NCBI GenBank assembly: GCA_946894095.1
Contig: OX335653.1
Coordinates: forward strand, 8,561,001-8,625,000
Source: Incurvaria masculella
Lineage: Eukaryota > Arthropoda > Insecta > Lepidoptera > Incurvariidae
Reading direction: 5' to 3'
DNA length: 64,000 nt
In this document: positions 33,541 to 43,172 of the stretch, one piece after another
Layout of the letters: each line of letters begins with the position of its first letter
Position numbering within the stretch: the first letter of the stretch is position 1
Notes under the pieces: model-generated
Databases searched by the model: none
What the model saw: the letters and a program-made list of their open reading frames with translations, nothing else
Told to the model about the DNA's origin: nothing
Position numbers and translations under genes: made by a program

Positions 33541-35382
33541 AAATGTATGTTTTTCCCAACATCGATCATTTAGAACCCAACTCCTCATCCCGTCTAATAG
33601 GTTTAAAATAAGAACATAAATATATCTAACTGTATGTGTATATGCTCATAGAAATGGTAATACATCAAGACGCCCATTTTTTGCTCTTTTATAAGCTCTT
33701 TGGCGATGAAGAGTTTCAGTGGTTTCAGCCTATCCCGTCCGCCCAGGATAAATCATGCAAGCTCAGAAATAGAATGCGTTTGTGATCACTCGGAAACTCG
33801 GTTGGATTCTGAGCTCGTAAATTTCTCGTTAATTTATAGCTTCTTAATGTTATAAATAAAAACATGGCCGCCCACAAGCGGGTGACAAAGTGGGCTTGCA
33901 CTTTATAGCGGCATGTTGCATAACAATTGTAAATAAGGGCTTTTACCTATATATTATTTATATAACTAGGTATAGGTACATTGATACCAGCATATGGTAT
34001 GTTTTATTTATGGAATCCAACAAGGATTGCTAATACCACCCAAAATAATGTACAGGTATGTCCTGTTAGTAATGTTTATTTTGTTTATTGTTTGCTAATA
34101 AAATTTTAGGTAAACCGGTAAGCCTATAGGTAGCCCTTAACATCGAGGATACCTCCTTTTTTTGGGACGCTTGGCTTAAATAATTAGTAGCATGTCCCTT
34201 AATATTTTTGGTTCAGTGGGAATCCAAATATATTTTTTTGTGAATACATACTGGAAATGTTTAATAGGACAGAACCCGTTTACTACTATAGAACCCGCTA
34301 CCTACCCACTGGTTAAGTTCACCTTCCAGCTCAATAGTTGTGATTTAACTCCTGGCATAGGTTCTAGTTTATTTTCGTCTTCGTAGTACTGTGAAGTGAC
34401 CAACATATTTCTGGTAACATAACATAACATTTTTTTTTAAATAAGGTGGGTTGTTTTCGCTACGAATTTGAATCTTTAATAAAGTGTATGTCCATTGCGT
34501 ACTCAATACGAATTATTATCGTGTCCAGTGTATTTAATTAAATGTAGCAAAAAATCTAATAAATTATGCTAGACGGCTTGTGCAACAAATACATGGATGT
34601 TGTTCTCAATTCGTCTTCGTGTTCACATCGTAAGCAATATCTGAGTGTCTGCTTCGATACAATGAGACATTTTCGGCTTAGTGTCGTGCTAAATACTGTA
34701 GCTTCCTCGACATGCGTGTTGGATTTAATTTCAGTAAAGTCTTTAAATTGTTACATACATAGTTTAAATAACCAAATATGTGAAATACTGAAACCAAATA
34801 CTGAAAAGTTAAATAACATTCGTATAACAAAGTTGAAACATAAATTCTGCTATCATATGAGTATAATACAACATTTTTATTCAAATTCATATTAATGGTT
34901 TTCTTATTTCAATTTGCATATTCCTTAATAATGTCCTTTATATAACCAAGATATTAACTTCATGATGAATTAAAAAGTGAAATGACTATGTTGTTAAGAC
35001 ATTTTAGCATAATTAGACACCAATCATCCAATTTTACTGCTGTCAAAAATATAACCAAAATGGTCTACCTCGGAAGAAGTATTAATTGAGTGTTGTTCTC
35101 AAACATTAAGCAAGATATTAAAGAAATGGCTTTTTGGAAACATAAAAAAGATACATGTCGACTGCTCTACTGCTGAGCTATCCCGACAATAACATCCGCC
35201 GACGAATTTCTCGATTGTTTCGAAATCCTGCTTCCGACCAAATGCGCAATCACATTTTTTTATTATTTTTTAAATATTATTTAAAAAAATCCGATATGAA
35301 TGTGTAACCTCGAAATAAAAAGATTTAATGGTAATGTCGTATTCATTAAATACAAAAAAATATATTTGAATCTAGGTCTGTG
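33541..35382. other. No gene recognised
   Basis: AT-rich DNA with one plus frame of 109 codons at 34566-34895 and an overlapping minus frame. Neither shows a recognised domain. Short repeats such as (CATAA)n occur near 34418-34430. Confidence 0.5.
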
Positions 35383-35559
35383 ATGACTTTATCAAAATAT
35401 CGACATTTAGCACGGCTGCAGCCGTTGGCACATCACGTGGTGACGTCCCTAGCAGGCAGCGCGCCCGACGTTAAAATTTCGAACGAAGCGAGATCGAGTG
35501 TCTGTGGCGCAGCAGCTGCCAACTATGGCGAGAACGATTTTGAGGATGCCCCCAGATAG
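35383..35559 (+). CDS. Candidate 58-residue small ORF or exon, unknown
   Basis: ATG at 35383, stop TAG at 35557-35559. The protein starts MTLSKYRHLARLQPLAHHVV, an amphipathic and positively charged start that could be a mitochondrial-type leader, and ends with an acidic NYGENDFEDAPR. The second half is GC-rich in an AT-rich region. It contains TCACGTGGTGACGTC (an E-box overlapping a CRE-like site) at about 35434 and CAGCAGCTGCC, so a regulatory element is an alternative. The stop is followed by a good donor (GATAG|GTACTT), and an AG acceptor candidate lies at 35409-35410. I recognise no family. Confidence 0.25.
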   Translation: MTLSKYRHLARLQPLAHHVVTSLAGSAPDVKISNEARSSVCGAAAANYGENDFEDAPR

Positions 35560-36002
35560 GTACTTTAAAATGTATAACATGTTGAAAACCTGCATGAATG
35601 GGATTTGTTTTGGTAAACTAAGGGATCATTAAGTCATGAAATCATTAAGCAAACGATTTACACGCTTCCGGAAATGAGCTGCGAAGATTGATGCTAAATA
35701 AATACAATTTTGCTGACGACGTCAATATGTTTGAATGATCGATCTTTGCAGTCAATATCCACAACGCAGGTCAAGCGTTAAAAAGATTCATTTCAGATTC
35801 TTTACGGGACGAGGGACTGTAAGAGAATATTAGTTAATGTGTATAAAGTACGAAGAGCTGGTAAGAATAAATTACACTAAACATATAGAGTAGCACTTTT
35901 TACAGATTTCGTGTTATAAAGTGTCCTTACTTTCAGTACATAAAGTGTCCTCAGTTTTACGTTCATATAAAACTAGATAAATAATGCAAGTCAGTCAATC
36001 AG

Positions 36003-36590
36003 TCAGCGCGTTTGCTTCCACTGCTGAACACACGCCTCTCCAATTTTTCTCCAGTCCTCCCGGCCTTCAGCGGTACGGAACCACTGTTTTACGCCGACGC
36101 ATTTGATGTCGTCGTCCCACTTGACGGGTGGTCTGCCCACAATCCATTTTCCCCGTCCACAGCCGCCAGTAAAGGCACAGTTACTGCAACGGTCGTCATC
36201 TCTTCGGTTGACGTGACAAGCCCACTGACACTTGAGCTTAGCCACAAGGTGTCCAATATCAACTACTTTGGTACGTCGGCGGATTGCCTCTTTGCGCACC
36301 ATATCCCGTGGCGATATTTCCAGCATGTCTCGCTCCATTGCTCGCTGGGCAACTTTCAACCTTTGGACAATGGCGACCGTCAAAGTCCACGTTTCACACC
36401 CGAACGTCATAACCGGGAGGACGCACTGGTTATATATTCGGGTCTTTAAATTTTGCGGAAATCAGACCTCAGAGAGTATTTAAGCTTTCCGCAGCGCAAC
36501 CCAGTTTAATTCGTCTCTCGTTCTCATTAGTCAGTCCTTGTCTACCAACTCGCAGAATTTAACCGAGATATACGTACTCTTTAGATCACT
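36003..36590 (-). pseudogene. RTE-like LINE reverse-transcriptase C-terminus, broken
   Basis: The longest open part (36003-36410) reads MTFGCETWTLTVAIVQRLKV, then AQRAMERDMLEISPRDMVRK, RRTKVVDI and KCQWACHV, then GRPPVKWDDDIKCVG, and ends VQQWKQTR. This is the conserved C-terminal block of an endonuclease/reverse-transcriptase LINE protein (Y/F-G-x-E-T-W-T-L-T; R-R-R-T-K-V-x-D-I). Homology continues upstream with LKTRIYNQCVLPV and, in a shifted frame, EYVYLG.ILRVG and NERRIKLG, but with at least two stops and a frameshift. The region after the stop is a (TGAC/TGAT)n tail (35985-36002). That tail, and the protein, suggest the RTE clade. The copy is 5'-truncated and inactive. Confidence 0.85.
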
Positions 36591-36816
36591 TCTCCGTGCA
36601 AGGTTTTGTTTTATTCCTCTAAATCCTTTTATGGTGTTAATCTATATTAATAACTGAATTAGTTGAGAAATAATAGGTGGCATCTTGGTGGAATGAAAAA
36701 AAATGTCAGCGCATAATGTCAATTCTGATCTAATCAATTGAGTTCTCGATAGAGATTAGCCATCCAAAAGAAGGAAATAAAAAATATGTATTTTTTTTTC
36801 AGTTAATTAAAAGAAG
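36591..36816. other. No gene recognised
   Basis: AT-rich DNA between the LINE remnant and the GC-rich leader exon candidate. Nothing was seen. Confidence 0.4.
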
Positions 36817-36839
36817 TTAAATATTTATCAACATTAATC

Positions 36840-36939
36840 GTTGCCCGCGGTGTGGAAGCACCACAAAAGCTGCGGTTGTCGGCCTGGCGCGGCGCGGTGG
36901 CGGCGGCGGCGGCGGTGCGCGGCGGCTGTGTTCACATAC
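36840..36939. repeat. CGG-rich tract beside the leader exon candidate
   Basis: A (CGG)n run at about 36899-36917 lies within a GC-rich island that continues through the candidate exon to about 37000. In the minus-strand reading it would be the start of the first intron. Confidence 0.5.
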
Positions 36940-37014
36940 CTCACGCGCCGCGCGCGCGACTGCCAGCCACGCCAGCCAGCTCCACATACGAGCGATCTCT
37001 GTCCCGCTAATCAT
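36940..37014 (-). CDS. Candidate first coding exon encoding a signal peptide
   Basis: On the minus strand ATG at 37014 opens 25 codons: MISGTEIARMWSWLAWLAVA then RAARE. They end exactly at a strong splice donor, GTGAG|GTATGT (exon end 36940, phase 0). From the second Met the peptide has a W/L/A hydrophobic core and an ARA-like cleavage site, as in a short secretory signal. AAAATG is a favourable start context. The frame beyond the donor becomes proline-rich (CGG repeats), as expected of intron sequence. The downstream exon is not in view, so the protein is unknown; a receptor or secreted protein with a large first intron would fit. The main doubt is chance coding in a GC-rich island. Confidence 0.4.
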
Positions 37015-37186
37015 TTTAATCCATTAACATTTTTCAACAATTCGAACGTGCTGGGCAGTCGGCTTAGTAGATTAGTTTATTGTTTTGCAGCGAAACTATT
37101 TTCAAAACGCACCAGCCTGGATTTTAATAGATGCTTTTCATAAAATATATAATTTTGATCTCCAAACTAAAGCTGTTAAGAATGTG

Positions 37187-37337
37187 GTAACTGAAAGCAA
37201 AACTAACAAAACTTTATTACGTAACTTTGACACACTTTTTATGGCTGAAATGTCAGTTTTGACACTACATAATTATAATAATACTCGAAATGTCGCTTAA
37301 TGTTGGTTCAAGTTGAGACTATTTATCTCAGCCTAAG
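37187..37337. mobile_element. Diverged relative of the 54.2-kb palindromic MITE
   Basis: The right end, 'gactatttatctcagcctaa', matches the terminus of the element at 54170-54354. The middle 'actttgacacac.ttttatg' and the 'aaaactaac.aaa' block match its inside. The left terminus is not recognisable. Confidence 0.5.
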
Positions 37338-38375
37338 TTTTCTTACCCTTTAACTTTTATTCCAGTTTTTTTATTTCCCCCGTTGGATGTTTAAACACTC
37401 GGATTCATCTACAATGTATATTTTCCGGTTCGATTCCTTTCGGCGAAGAAGACCCGAAACTGTTGAATACCATAATGACATCTCATTGTTTATTTATTTA
37501 TTTGGAAACACAAACAGGGACACACTGGACATGTTCCTAGCACCGTATCTTAATATTTAATATGAAAAATAAAGGGCTAATTGATATGCTTTTATTTGAA
37601 TAACAATAAAGTATGAAACAGAAATGAGGAGAAATATATAGGGCTAGTTGTTTAACAGAAAGAAAAAAAAACATATAATCATGCCAATGTAAGATAAATA
37701 AGATGTAGGTCAATAATAAATTAAAGATACTTACTTCCAAGTATGCAAGTGTATAACATGAATACCAGATGAAGTATAGTCAATATTAACGTAAAAAGTA
37801 GAAAAAAAGACTGTTACGCAAGCAGATATTTTAAATTTAAATATATTATGACGAAAAAACTGCTACAACTTGCTCCTACAGATAATATTTTCTATATTTT
37901 TCAGTGGTAAAAATCCATAGTATTTTTTTAAATAAGGTAGCAAACAATCTTACATAAGCTTATATTTTCTAGATTCAATGCGATGGCATCAAACGACCGA
38001 CCGCCGCTATAACTTAATTTGTAAGTAAATAAAGGATGAATTGCATAAATATGTAACGACAAGGATCATGTATTATTTATAGTGCGCGGAGAGCTACGTA
38101 ATAAAGCCGTGTCTCAGCCGTGAGAAGCGTCCTGTATCGTCCTGTGTACACTTTTTGCTGACGTACAATGCGAATTGAGTTGTCCTTTCACTTCTTTTAT
38201 TTTGAGAGCGCAGACCTTGTCTTGTTATTAGCTACCCTTACAAATACTGCAATAAGAATATTTATTATGGTATATAGGTCTGTACATTCGTTGTATTCTA
38301 TTGATCGTATGTTTCTCAAAATTGCGTTAATGTAATCAATGGGTTCATGTAACATTTTACAACATAAATATTATG

Positions 38376-38830
38376 TTATGAATCTGGACCTGCATGGTCA
38401 ATACCGCAACCAATGTTATCAGTCCAATTCACCTCATGCGAACTAGGTGTCACGCCAGGAAGGACCATCGTTATATTGGACGGCTGCATTGAACTGGATG
38501 GAAAAGACGAATTCTTTAGTGTGGCTTCGATCATCGTTGATAGAATACTACCTATCTACATAATGTAAGTTGTTTTCTTATGTATGTATAAGCCGGCCTT
38601 AAGTACATAGTTTGTAAGATAAACCCGACGGAGATTTTTCTCGGTTCTTCTTCGTCAGAGGTATCGAACAGGCAGGAATCAAAGAAAATGAAACTGGTAC
38701 CAAACCAGGTGTGATTAACCCTCTCAGTTAATGAGTAAGGAATAGGATCTACAGTTTTATATCCAATCCGAACCACGAAGGACAAATCCCTTCACCTCTT
38801 ACGACCTACACGGTCAGAGACGCAGTGGGA
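38376..38830 (-). mobile_element. SINE (5S/HaSE1-type body), reversed and split by an insertion
   Basis: On the minus strand the order is 'gtaggtcgtaagaggtgaag', 'ttcgtggttcggatt', 'aactgtagatcctattcctt' and 'ggtttggtacca'; then foreign DNA (38555-38697); then 'gatgatcgaagcc', 'tttccatccagttcaatgca', 'cctggcgtgacacctagttc' and the tail 'gaccatgcaggtccagattc'. The two halves join at the same point where the full SINE at 59451 reads continuously. The inserted piece is a 'cttcttcgtcaga...gaaact' LINE-tail-like fragment in plus orientation. Confidence 0.7.
38555..38697 (+). mobile_element. LINE-tail-like fragment inserted in a SINE
   Basis: The blocks 'tttgtaagataaacc', 'ctcggttcttcttcgtcaga' and 'atcgaacaggcaggaatcaa' and the terminal 'gaaaatgaaact' resemble, in order, the repeat at 1955-2176 ('cggctcttcttcgtcag', 'cgaaacgacagg', '(GAAACT)n'). 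It lies within the SINE at 38376-38830 and is therefore younger than that copy. Confidence 0.6.
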
Positions 38831-39299
38831 CCAATTTTATTATTTTATATTTCCCGAATCCACATAACAGATAACCTAGTAGAGTTGCCTATTGATTTTA
38901 TTGAAAGATTATGTAGAAACTTAATAAATTAATTTCCAAAAATATGTTCACACCAACCCCTGTTTTCGGATATGGTATGTGACTACGGGCCTGTGCGTCT
39001 CACAGCGAACATTTTCACAATCTTTCCGCTCGGCTGAGTTCATTCCTCACGTGAGATTTATTCGAGTTAGGAGGGAGGATCCCCCCCCCCCCCTCTCGCC
39101 CTCTCTGAATGAGGGCGTCGCATGACAATTACTGATTACCTCATATGATTAGCCTTGCAAAGGTGTTCTCATGGCTGTGCAATATTGATCTTTTCATACA
39201 CCCAGGCAATGTCTGGTGTTCGGATAAAGAATTAAGAAGTTTTAGGTAAGCCCGGAAATATTAAAAAGATAATCACATCGATGCTAATAATACTTTGGT

Positions 39300-39555
39300 A
39301 CGTCGGTGTAATATCAATGCGAAAGTAACTCGGTTTATCTGTTGCGTTTTCACGCCTAAACTGCTAAAGCAAATTTGATAAATTCATTCATTGATTAATG
39401 GTCTGGCTACTTTTTGTAGTGAAAATTATCCCATTTGAATTAGTTGAATAGGGAATTAACGTTTGTATGTGGAACTCATATAAACTGCGGGAAATAATTC
39501 AGTCCGATATAAGTCCAAAACAACATTGACCCAAGCGGAGCCGGGTAACTCAGCT
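39300..39555 (+). mobile_element. Short Helitron-like element, decayed 5' end
   Basis: The family blocks 'aatgcgaaagtaactcggtt', 'gttgcgttttcacgcctaaa', 'gtatgtggaactcatataaa' and 'gtccaaaacaacattgaccc' are followed by AAGCGGAGCCGGGTAACTCAGC. The 3' tip reads CTGT in place of CTAG. A poly-C tract (about 39080-39092) lies in the DNA just upstream. Confidence 0.6.
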
Positions 39556-40020
39556 GTGTTCATGGAGTAAGTTGCTTTGTTTTCTAAGATACTTCGTTTG
39601 TAGACTTTATGTATGATACTAAAACTAAATTGACGGTTCTGTACCAGTTCTGTATGTATGTATGTATGTTCCTCCATAACTCTTAAACCAACTATCCGAA
39701 ACTTAGTACACGTACATATAACTACCTGGGAACTAGGATCGGCTCAGAATTCAGTTCCGCTTACGCTAAGATGTAGCAGTCATACAAACTGCAATGCTCT
39801 TTTTTTTACTATTTCTTTTTTTTTACTACTCGGCATCACGCTAAATCGCCAGAGGTGCGACCAATGGAATAAAATACTTATTACTTGAGAACCAATTACT
39901 CGATTTAGATGCGGATTGTATCTCCTGATTCTATTGAAAACTTATAGGCTATATAATATAACGCTTCATTACCAGAGGGGTGAGTAGTTAGTGTTAATTT
40001 TTTACAACTCGCGAACCACT

Positions 40021-40389
40021 TACTCGATTTATATGCGTCAACGTATAGCATGTCTGGAAGCAGTCAGGTTCGGGGTGGGTTACCGTTTTCGATGTTGAGG
40101 CTGGCTGTGGGTTGGAGTCCACGCAAAACTCCCCTACGTTACACTTTACTTAACTCCTAGGTATGCAATGTGCTATTTTTATTTTTAAATAGCCACCAAA
40201 TGTCAACGAAGCTCTACATGGGAATTATTGGACGTTTCTCATTAAATCATGATCTTGATTAAATTTGGTAGATGGATACATTGTCCTGGACCAGTTTGGT
40301 CCTATTTTGGACCAGCCATGTGGGCTTATTTTTATCCATGAAAAAATTTTGCCGACACTAACCCGAGCGGAGCCGGGTACCGCAGCTAG
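40021..40389 (+). mobile_element. Helitron-like element carrying 5S-SINE sequence, copy 1
   Basis: The 3' end is GCGGAGCCGGGTACCGCAG-CTAG followed by T (CTAG at 40386-40389). Its inner part contains 'tcaacgtatagca' and then a SINE piece: 'ggtgggttaccg', 'gatgttgaggctggctgtgg' and 'gagtccacgcaaaactccc'. That is the 5S C-box/post-head region of the SINE at 59530-59600. Then follow 'gaagctctacatgggaatta' and the Helitron 3' half. Copy 2 at 40600-41047 has the same junctions, so the SINE piece belonged to the element before it multiplied. The 5' end is not located; related sequence may begin near 39645. Confidence 0.6.
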
Positions 40390-40390
40390 T

Positions 40391-40545
40391 TTAATAATAA
40401 GAATGAATTAATGAATAAATTCTTTATTGTGCATAAACAAAAATACAGTTATAGAGAAAACATACAGCAAAACAACAATACTGCACAAAGGCGGACCTAT
40501 CACTAAGAGTGATTTATTTCAGTCAATCCTTGGGGTGATGAGGGG
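40391..40545 (-). mobile_element. LINE 3' end, reversed
   Basis: On the minus strand: 'gactgaaataaatcactctt' then 'agtgataggtccgcctttg', 'tgcagtattgttgttttgct', 'gcacaataaagaatttattc'. It matches the reversed end at 32698-32830. It begins immediately after the CTAGT of the neighbouring Helitron. Confidence 0.65.
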
Positions 40546-40599
40546 GGGGTGTTAAAAAGGCCTACAGAAAGTTCCACGATATCATGTAGAGCGATAACT

Positions 40600-41047
40600 T
40601 CGAACCACTCGGCCGATTTGTTTGCGTTTTGTATCAACGTATAGCAACTCTGAGCGCAGTCATATTCCGGATGGGTTTTCGATGTTGAAGGTGGCTGTGG
40701 TTCGTATTCCTCATAAAACTTTCTAAAAGTGAGGAAGGTGGTAGGGTTAATGCCGCCTTTGTTGGTTTTGTATCAATTTCTATGTAGCAGTGCCAGTGCA
40801 GTAAGGGTCTGCCGGCACATGCTTTTAACATTCGCTCCCAATTGTTTACGAAGCTCTAAATGGGAATATGTCGATTTTTATCGTTAAATTATGGCATATC
40901 GGCTCAAACGATTTTGATCAAATTTGGTATATGGATACATAGTCCTGGGCTAGCCTTTTGGTGGGTTACTTTTTATCCAGAAAATAATTCAGACCGAAAT
41001 CAATCCAACACGACATTGACCCGAGCGGAGCCGGGTACCGCAGCTAG
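40600..41047 (+). mobile_element. Helitron-like element carrying 5S-SINE sequence, copy 2
   Basis: It shares 'tatcaacgtatagca' and '.gcgcagtca' with copy 1, then a longer SINE piece: 'ggatgggttttcgatgttga', 'ggtggctgtggttcgtattc', 'gaggaaggtggtagggttaa'. After this come 'gaagctctaaatgggaata', 'ttgatcaaatttggtatatg' and the 3' end GAGCGGAGCCGGGTACCGCAG-CTAG (41044-41047) plus T. The longest frame in the region (40860-41384 +) crosses the Helitron end into unrelated repeats and is not a gene. Confidence 0.65.
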
Positions 41048-41269
41048 TTTAAAATATACTCGAACAAACATTTTCCGGACAACATTTGGGGAATCAAAAA
41101 CAACTCGCTGGGTGTCATTAAATTTTTCTTTCGTGTTAGAGACAAACATCCCACACATGTCACCGGCGCGCCGCGCCCGCGCAAACGGCGCTAGCGACAG
41201 ATTTGTAGATTTCCGACAAGTCACGCCGACTTGTTTCAGGAAGACACTCGTTTTCACTTTTAAGTTGTT

Positions 41270-41475
41270 TACCTTTTTCTGTATGGATGGACATGGATCG
41301 TCATATCCACCGTCAAGACACACCGCAGTCGCGAAGGAATTAGGTGCCATGCCAGGACTTTCGGCTACTTTGAAGTGGATGTAAAACATGGTCATTTTTT
41401 CATTTTAGTTTCGACAATATTTTCATCTAATACGAAGGGAATGAAGGAAAGAGACCTACAGTTCCACATGGATTT
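41270..41475 (-). mobile_element. SINE body (5S/HaSE1-type), reversed
   Basis: On the minus strand: 'gttgaaatccatgtggaact' then 'gtaggtctctttccttc', 'ttacatccacttcaaagtag', 'gaaagtcctggcatggcacc', 'taattccttcgcg', and a tail 'gatccatgtccatccat'. Directly upstream on the same strand is a tRNA-type head (41490-41650). Confidence 0.6.
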
Positions 41476-41489
41476 CAACCATGAAACAG

Positions 41490-41650
41490 CGCGTATTCGT
41501 ATATTAATGTACTTATCAAACTCAGAAAAAGAAAGAAAATGGTCCACGAATAGGCCGGGATTTGAACCCATGATATCTGAAATGGAAGGCAAGTCAACAC
41601 GTCCCTGACCTACAAATCGGTCAAGTACCCTGCTAGAGCGAAAATATATA
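41490..41650 (-). mobile_element. tRNA-derived SINE head, reversed
   Basis: On the minus strand a tRNA-like segment starts near 'cgctctagcagggtac', has 'gatttgtaggtcagggacg' in the middle and a B-box GGTTCAAATCCCGGCC near 41563-41578. A 'ttttctttctttttctgag' linker follows. The A-box is weak and the cloverleaf incomplete. With the adjoining body at 41270-41475 it may be one HaSE1-like SINE (tRNA head plus the body also used by the 5S-headed SINE) or two neighbouring insertions. Confidence 0.6.
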
Positions 41651-43172
41651 ATCAATAATGACACATATTTTTGTCAACAGAGTCAACTTTCAATCGCATC
41701 CTTGTTTGTCTGCAAATGGGAAAAACAACTGAGTGGACAACTAGCTAACTTAGCTAACTAACTATTTGCAGCATCGTTTATCAAAATGAATTAACCGCCT
41801 GAAATTAAATGCACATATTGCACAAGCTCAGCGTCAGATCTGAAATAAAGCGGGATGAAAAATTAAATTAATTCCAGGTTGATGATTTCAAATTGAAAAG
41901 TCATATCGGCGGGCGCTATAACTCATCGCGCCCTGAAAACGTGCCGCGACCCCTCCCTCCGCCCCCCTGCACCCGCCGCACCCCCCGCACCGCTGCAAGC
42001 CTGCCCTCCACCGCCTCCCTATCCCGTGTGAAACCATTCATGGATTATCTTATTATATGCATTTTGAAACCGATTTCCTCCGGGTTCCACTGTCCCCGAA
42101 TGGGTTTTTACTTAATTTTTACTTTTAATATATAATTACTTATATCTCATAACAAGTCCAGCCGAGAAAATACAGGAACATTTTTGTTTTGTCTTAATAT
42201 ATACGATGGCATCTTTTAGGCGTAGGTAGGTGGAGCGTCGCCAAGTATGATTTATTGCAAACATCCTAGTCTTTTCAATAAATCCATACATATGCGCTCT
42301 TCTTATCTAAAAACTCATTTAAAACTACTTTTTTTAAAAACGCCCTATCTTACAAATAAGTATCGTCGAAAAAAAAATTACTCGCTTCGTATAAAAGGCT
42401 GCACATGCACTTCAAAGGAATGTTGCTTGAAGCTTTATCTTAATATGTTTTGTCAGCAATTATACCAGTGATATCCTACTTAAGCCAGTCCAAAAATAAC
42501 TGCATCGCATCTCAAGCTCGTACGCAGCGGCAGCGGTGTCGTCGGAACCAAGATATCGAGCTGCCTCATGTATAATGCAACTCTGTCAGTCTGTCATGTA
42601 TGTATGTGGAGCTACCGCGGACACCGTGTATACAACTATGGCTAGCGCCATGCGCCATCGCGGGCACCTATCGAATATCTTTTAATCCAGGAGTACACCA
42701 GGAATATTTTCCAAGCTCTAATTGACATAAATTTGATTGTATACAAATATTGATAATTTATTTTAAGTTATTTTAGTTTCGCCTGTCTTGCCCTGAACAA
42801 AATCAAAGTACACTAATATCACCAGTATAACAGAAGAAAAAAAACTAAAAACGAAAGAAAACATGCATTCCATATTATATAAGTCACGATAATTATCGTA
42901 AATGAAAGTGAGTTTGCTAGATAAACAGATCTTTACAATATATAGATGTTTAAGACATATTATGTACTCGTAATGATGTAAGCAATATTTCGTCTTAGAA
43001 GTTTCAACAATGTATCAGGTAAATTGAAATGGCGTCTGACAAAAATCCGGAAACTTTTACGTTAACGGATTTCAAATGTTTCCTACTCTAAAATCTTAGC
43101 CCTTTCGTAACAAAGGCTAATTTTTTCTTAGTAAGTATATTAGGTTAGGTTTACCATTTGCCATCTCTTCTT
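41651..43172. other. No gene recognised; C-rich island at 41.93-42.03 kb
   Basis: A C-rich, CpG-containing block at 41930-42030 has a proline/threonine-rich frame on the plus strand that I consider compositional. A GC patch at 42510-42670 contains short inverted motifs. Otherwise AT-rich. Confidence 0.4.

Noticed and set aside
36012..36449. 145-codon plus frame
   Set aside because: It is the antisense shadow of the reverse-transcriptase remnant on the minus strand, which has a clear protein match.
40860..41384. Longest open frame in the window, 174 codons, plus strand
   Set aside because: It starts inside the Helitron-like element, runs over its 3' end and into a reversed SINE. An almost equally long minus frame (41000-41395) overlaps it. 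No domain is visible; the frame is an accident of repeats.
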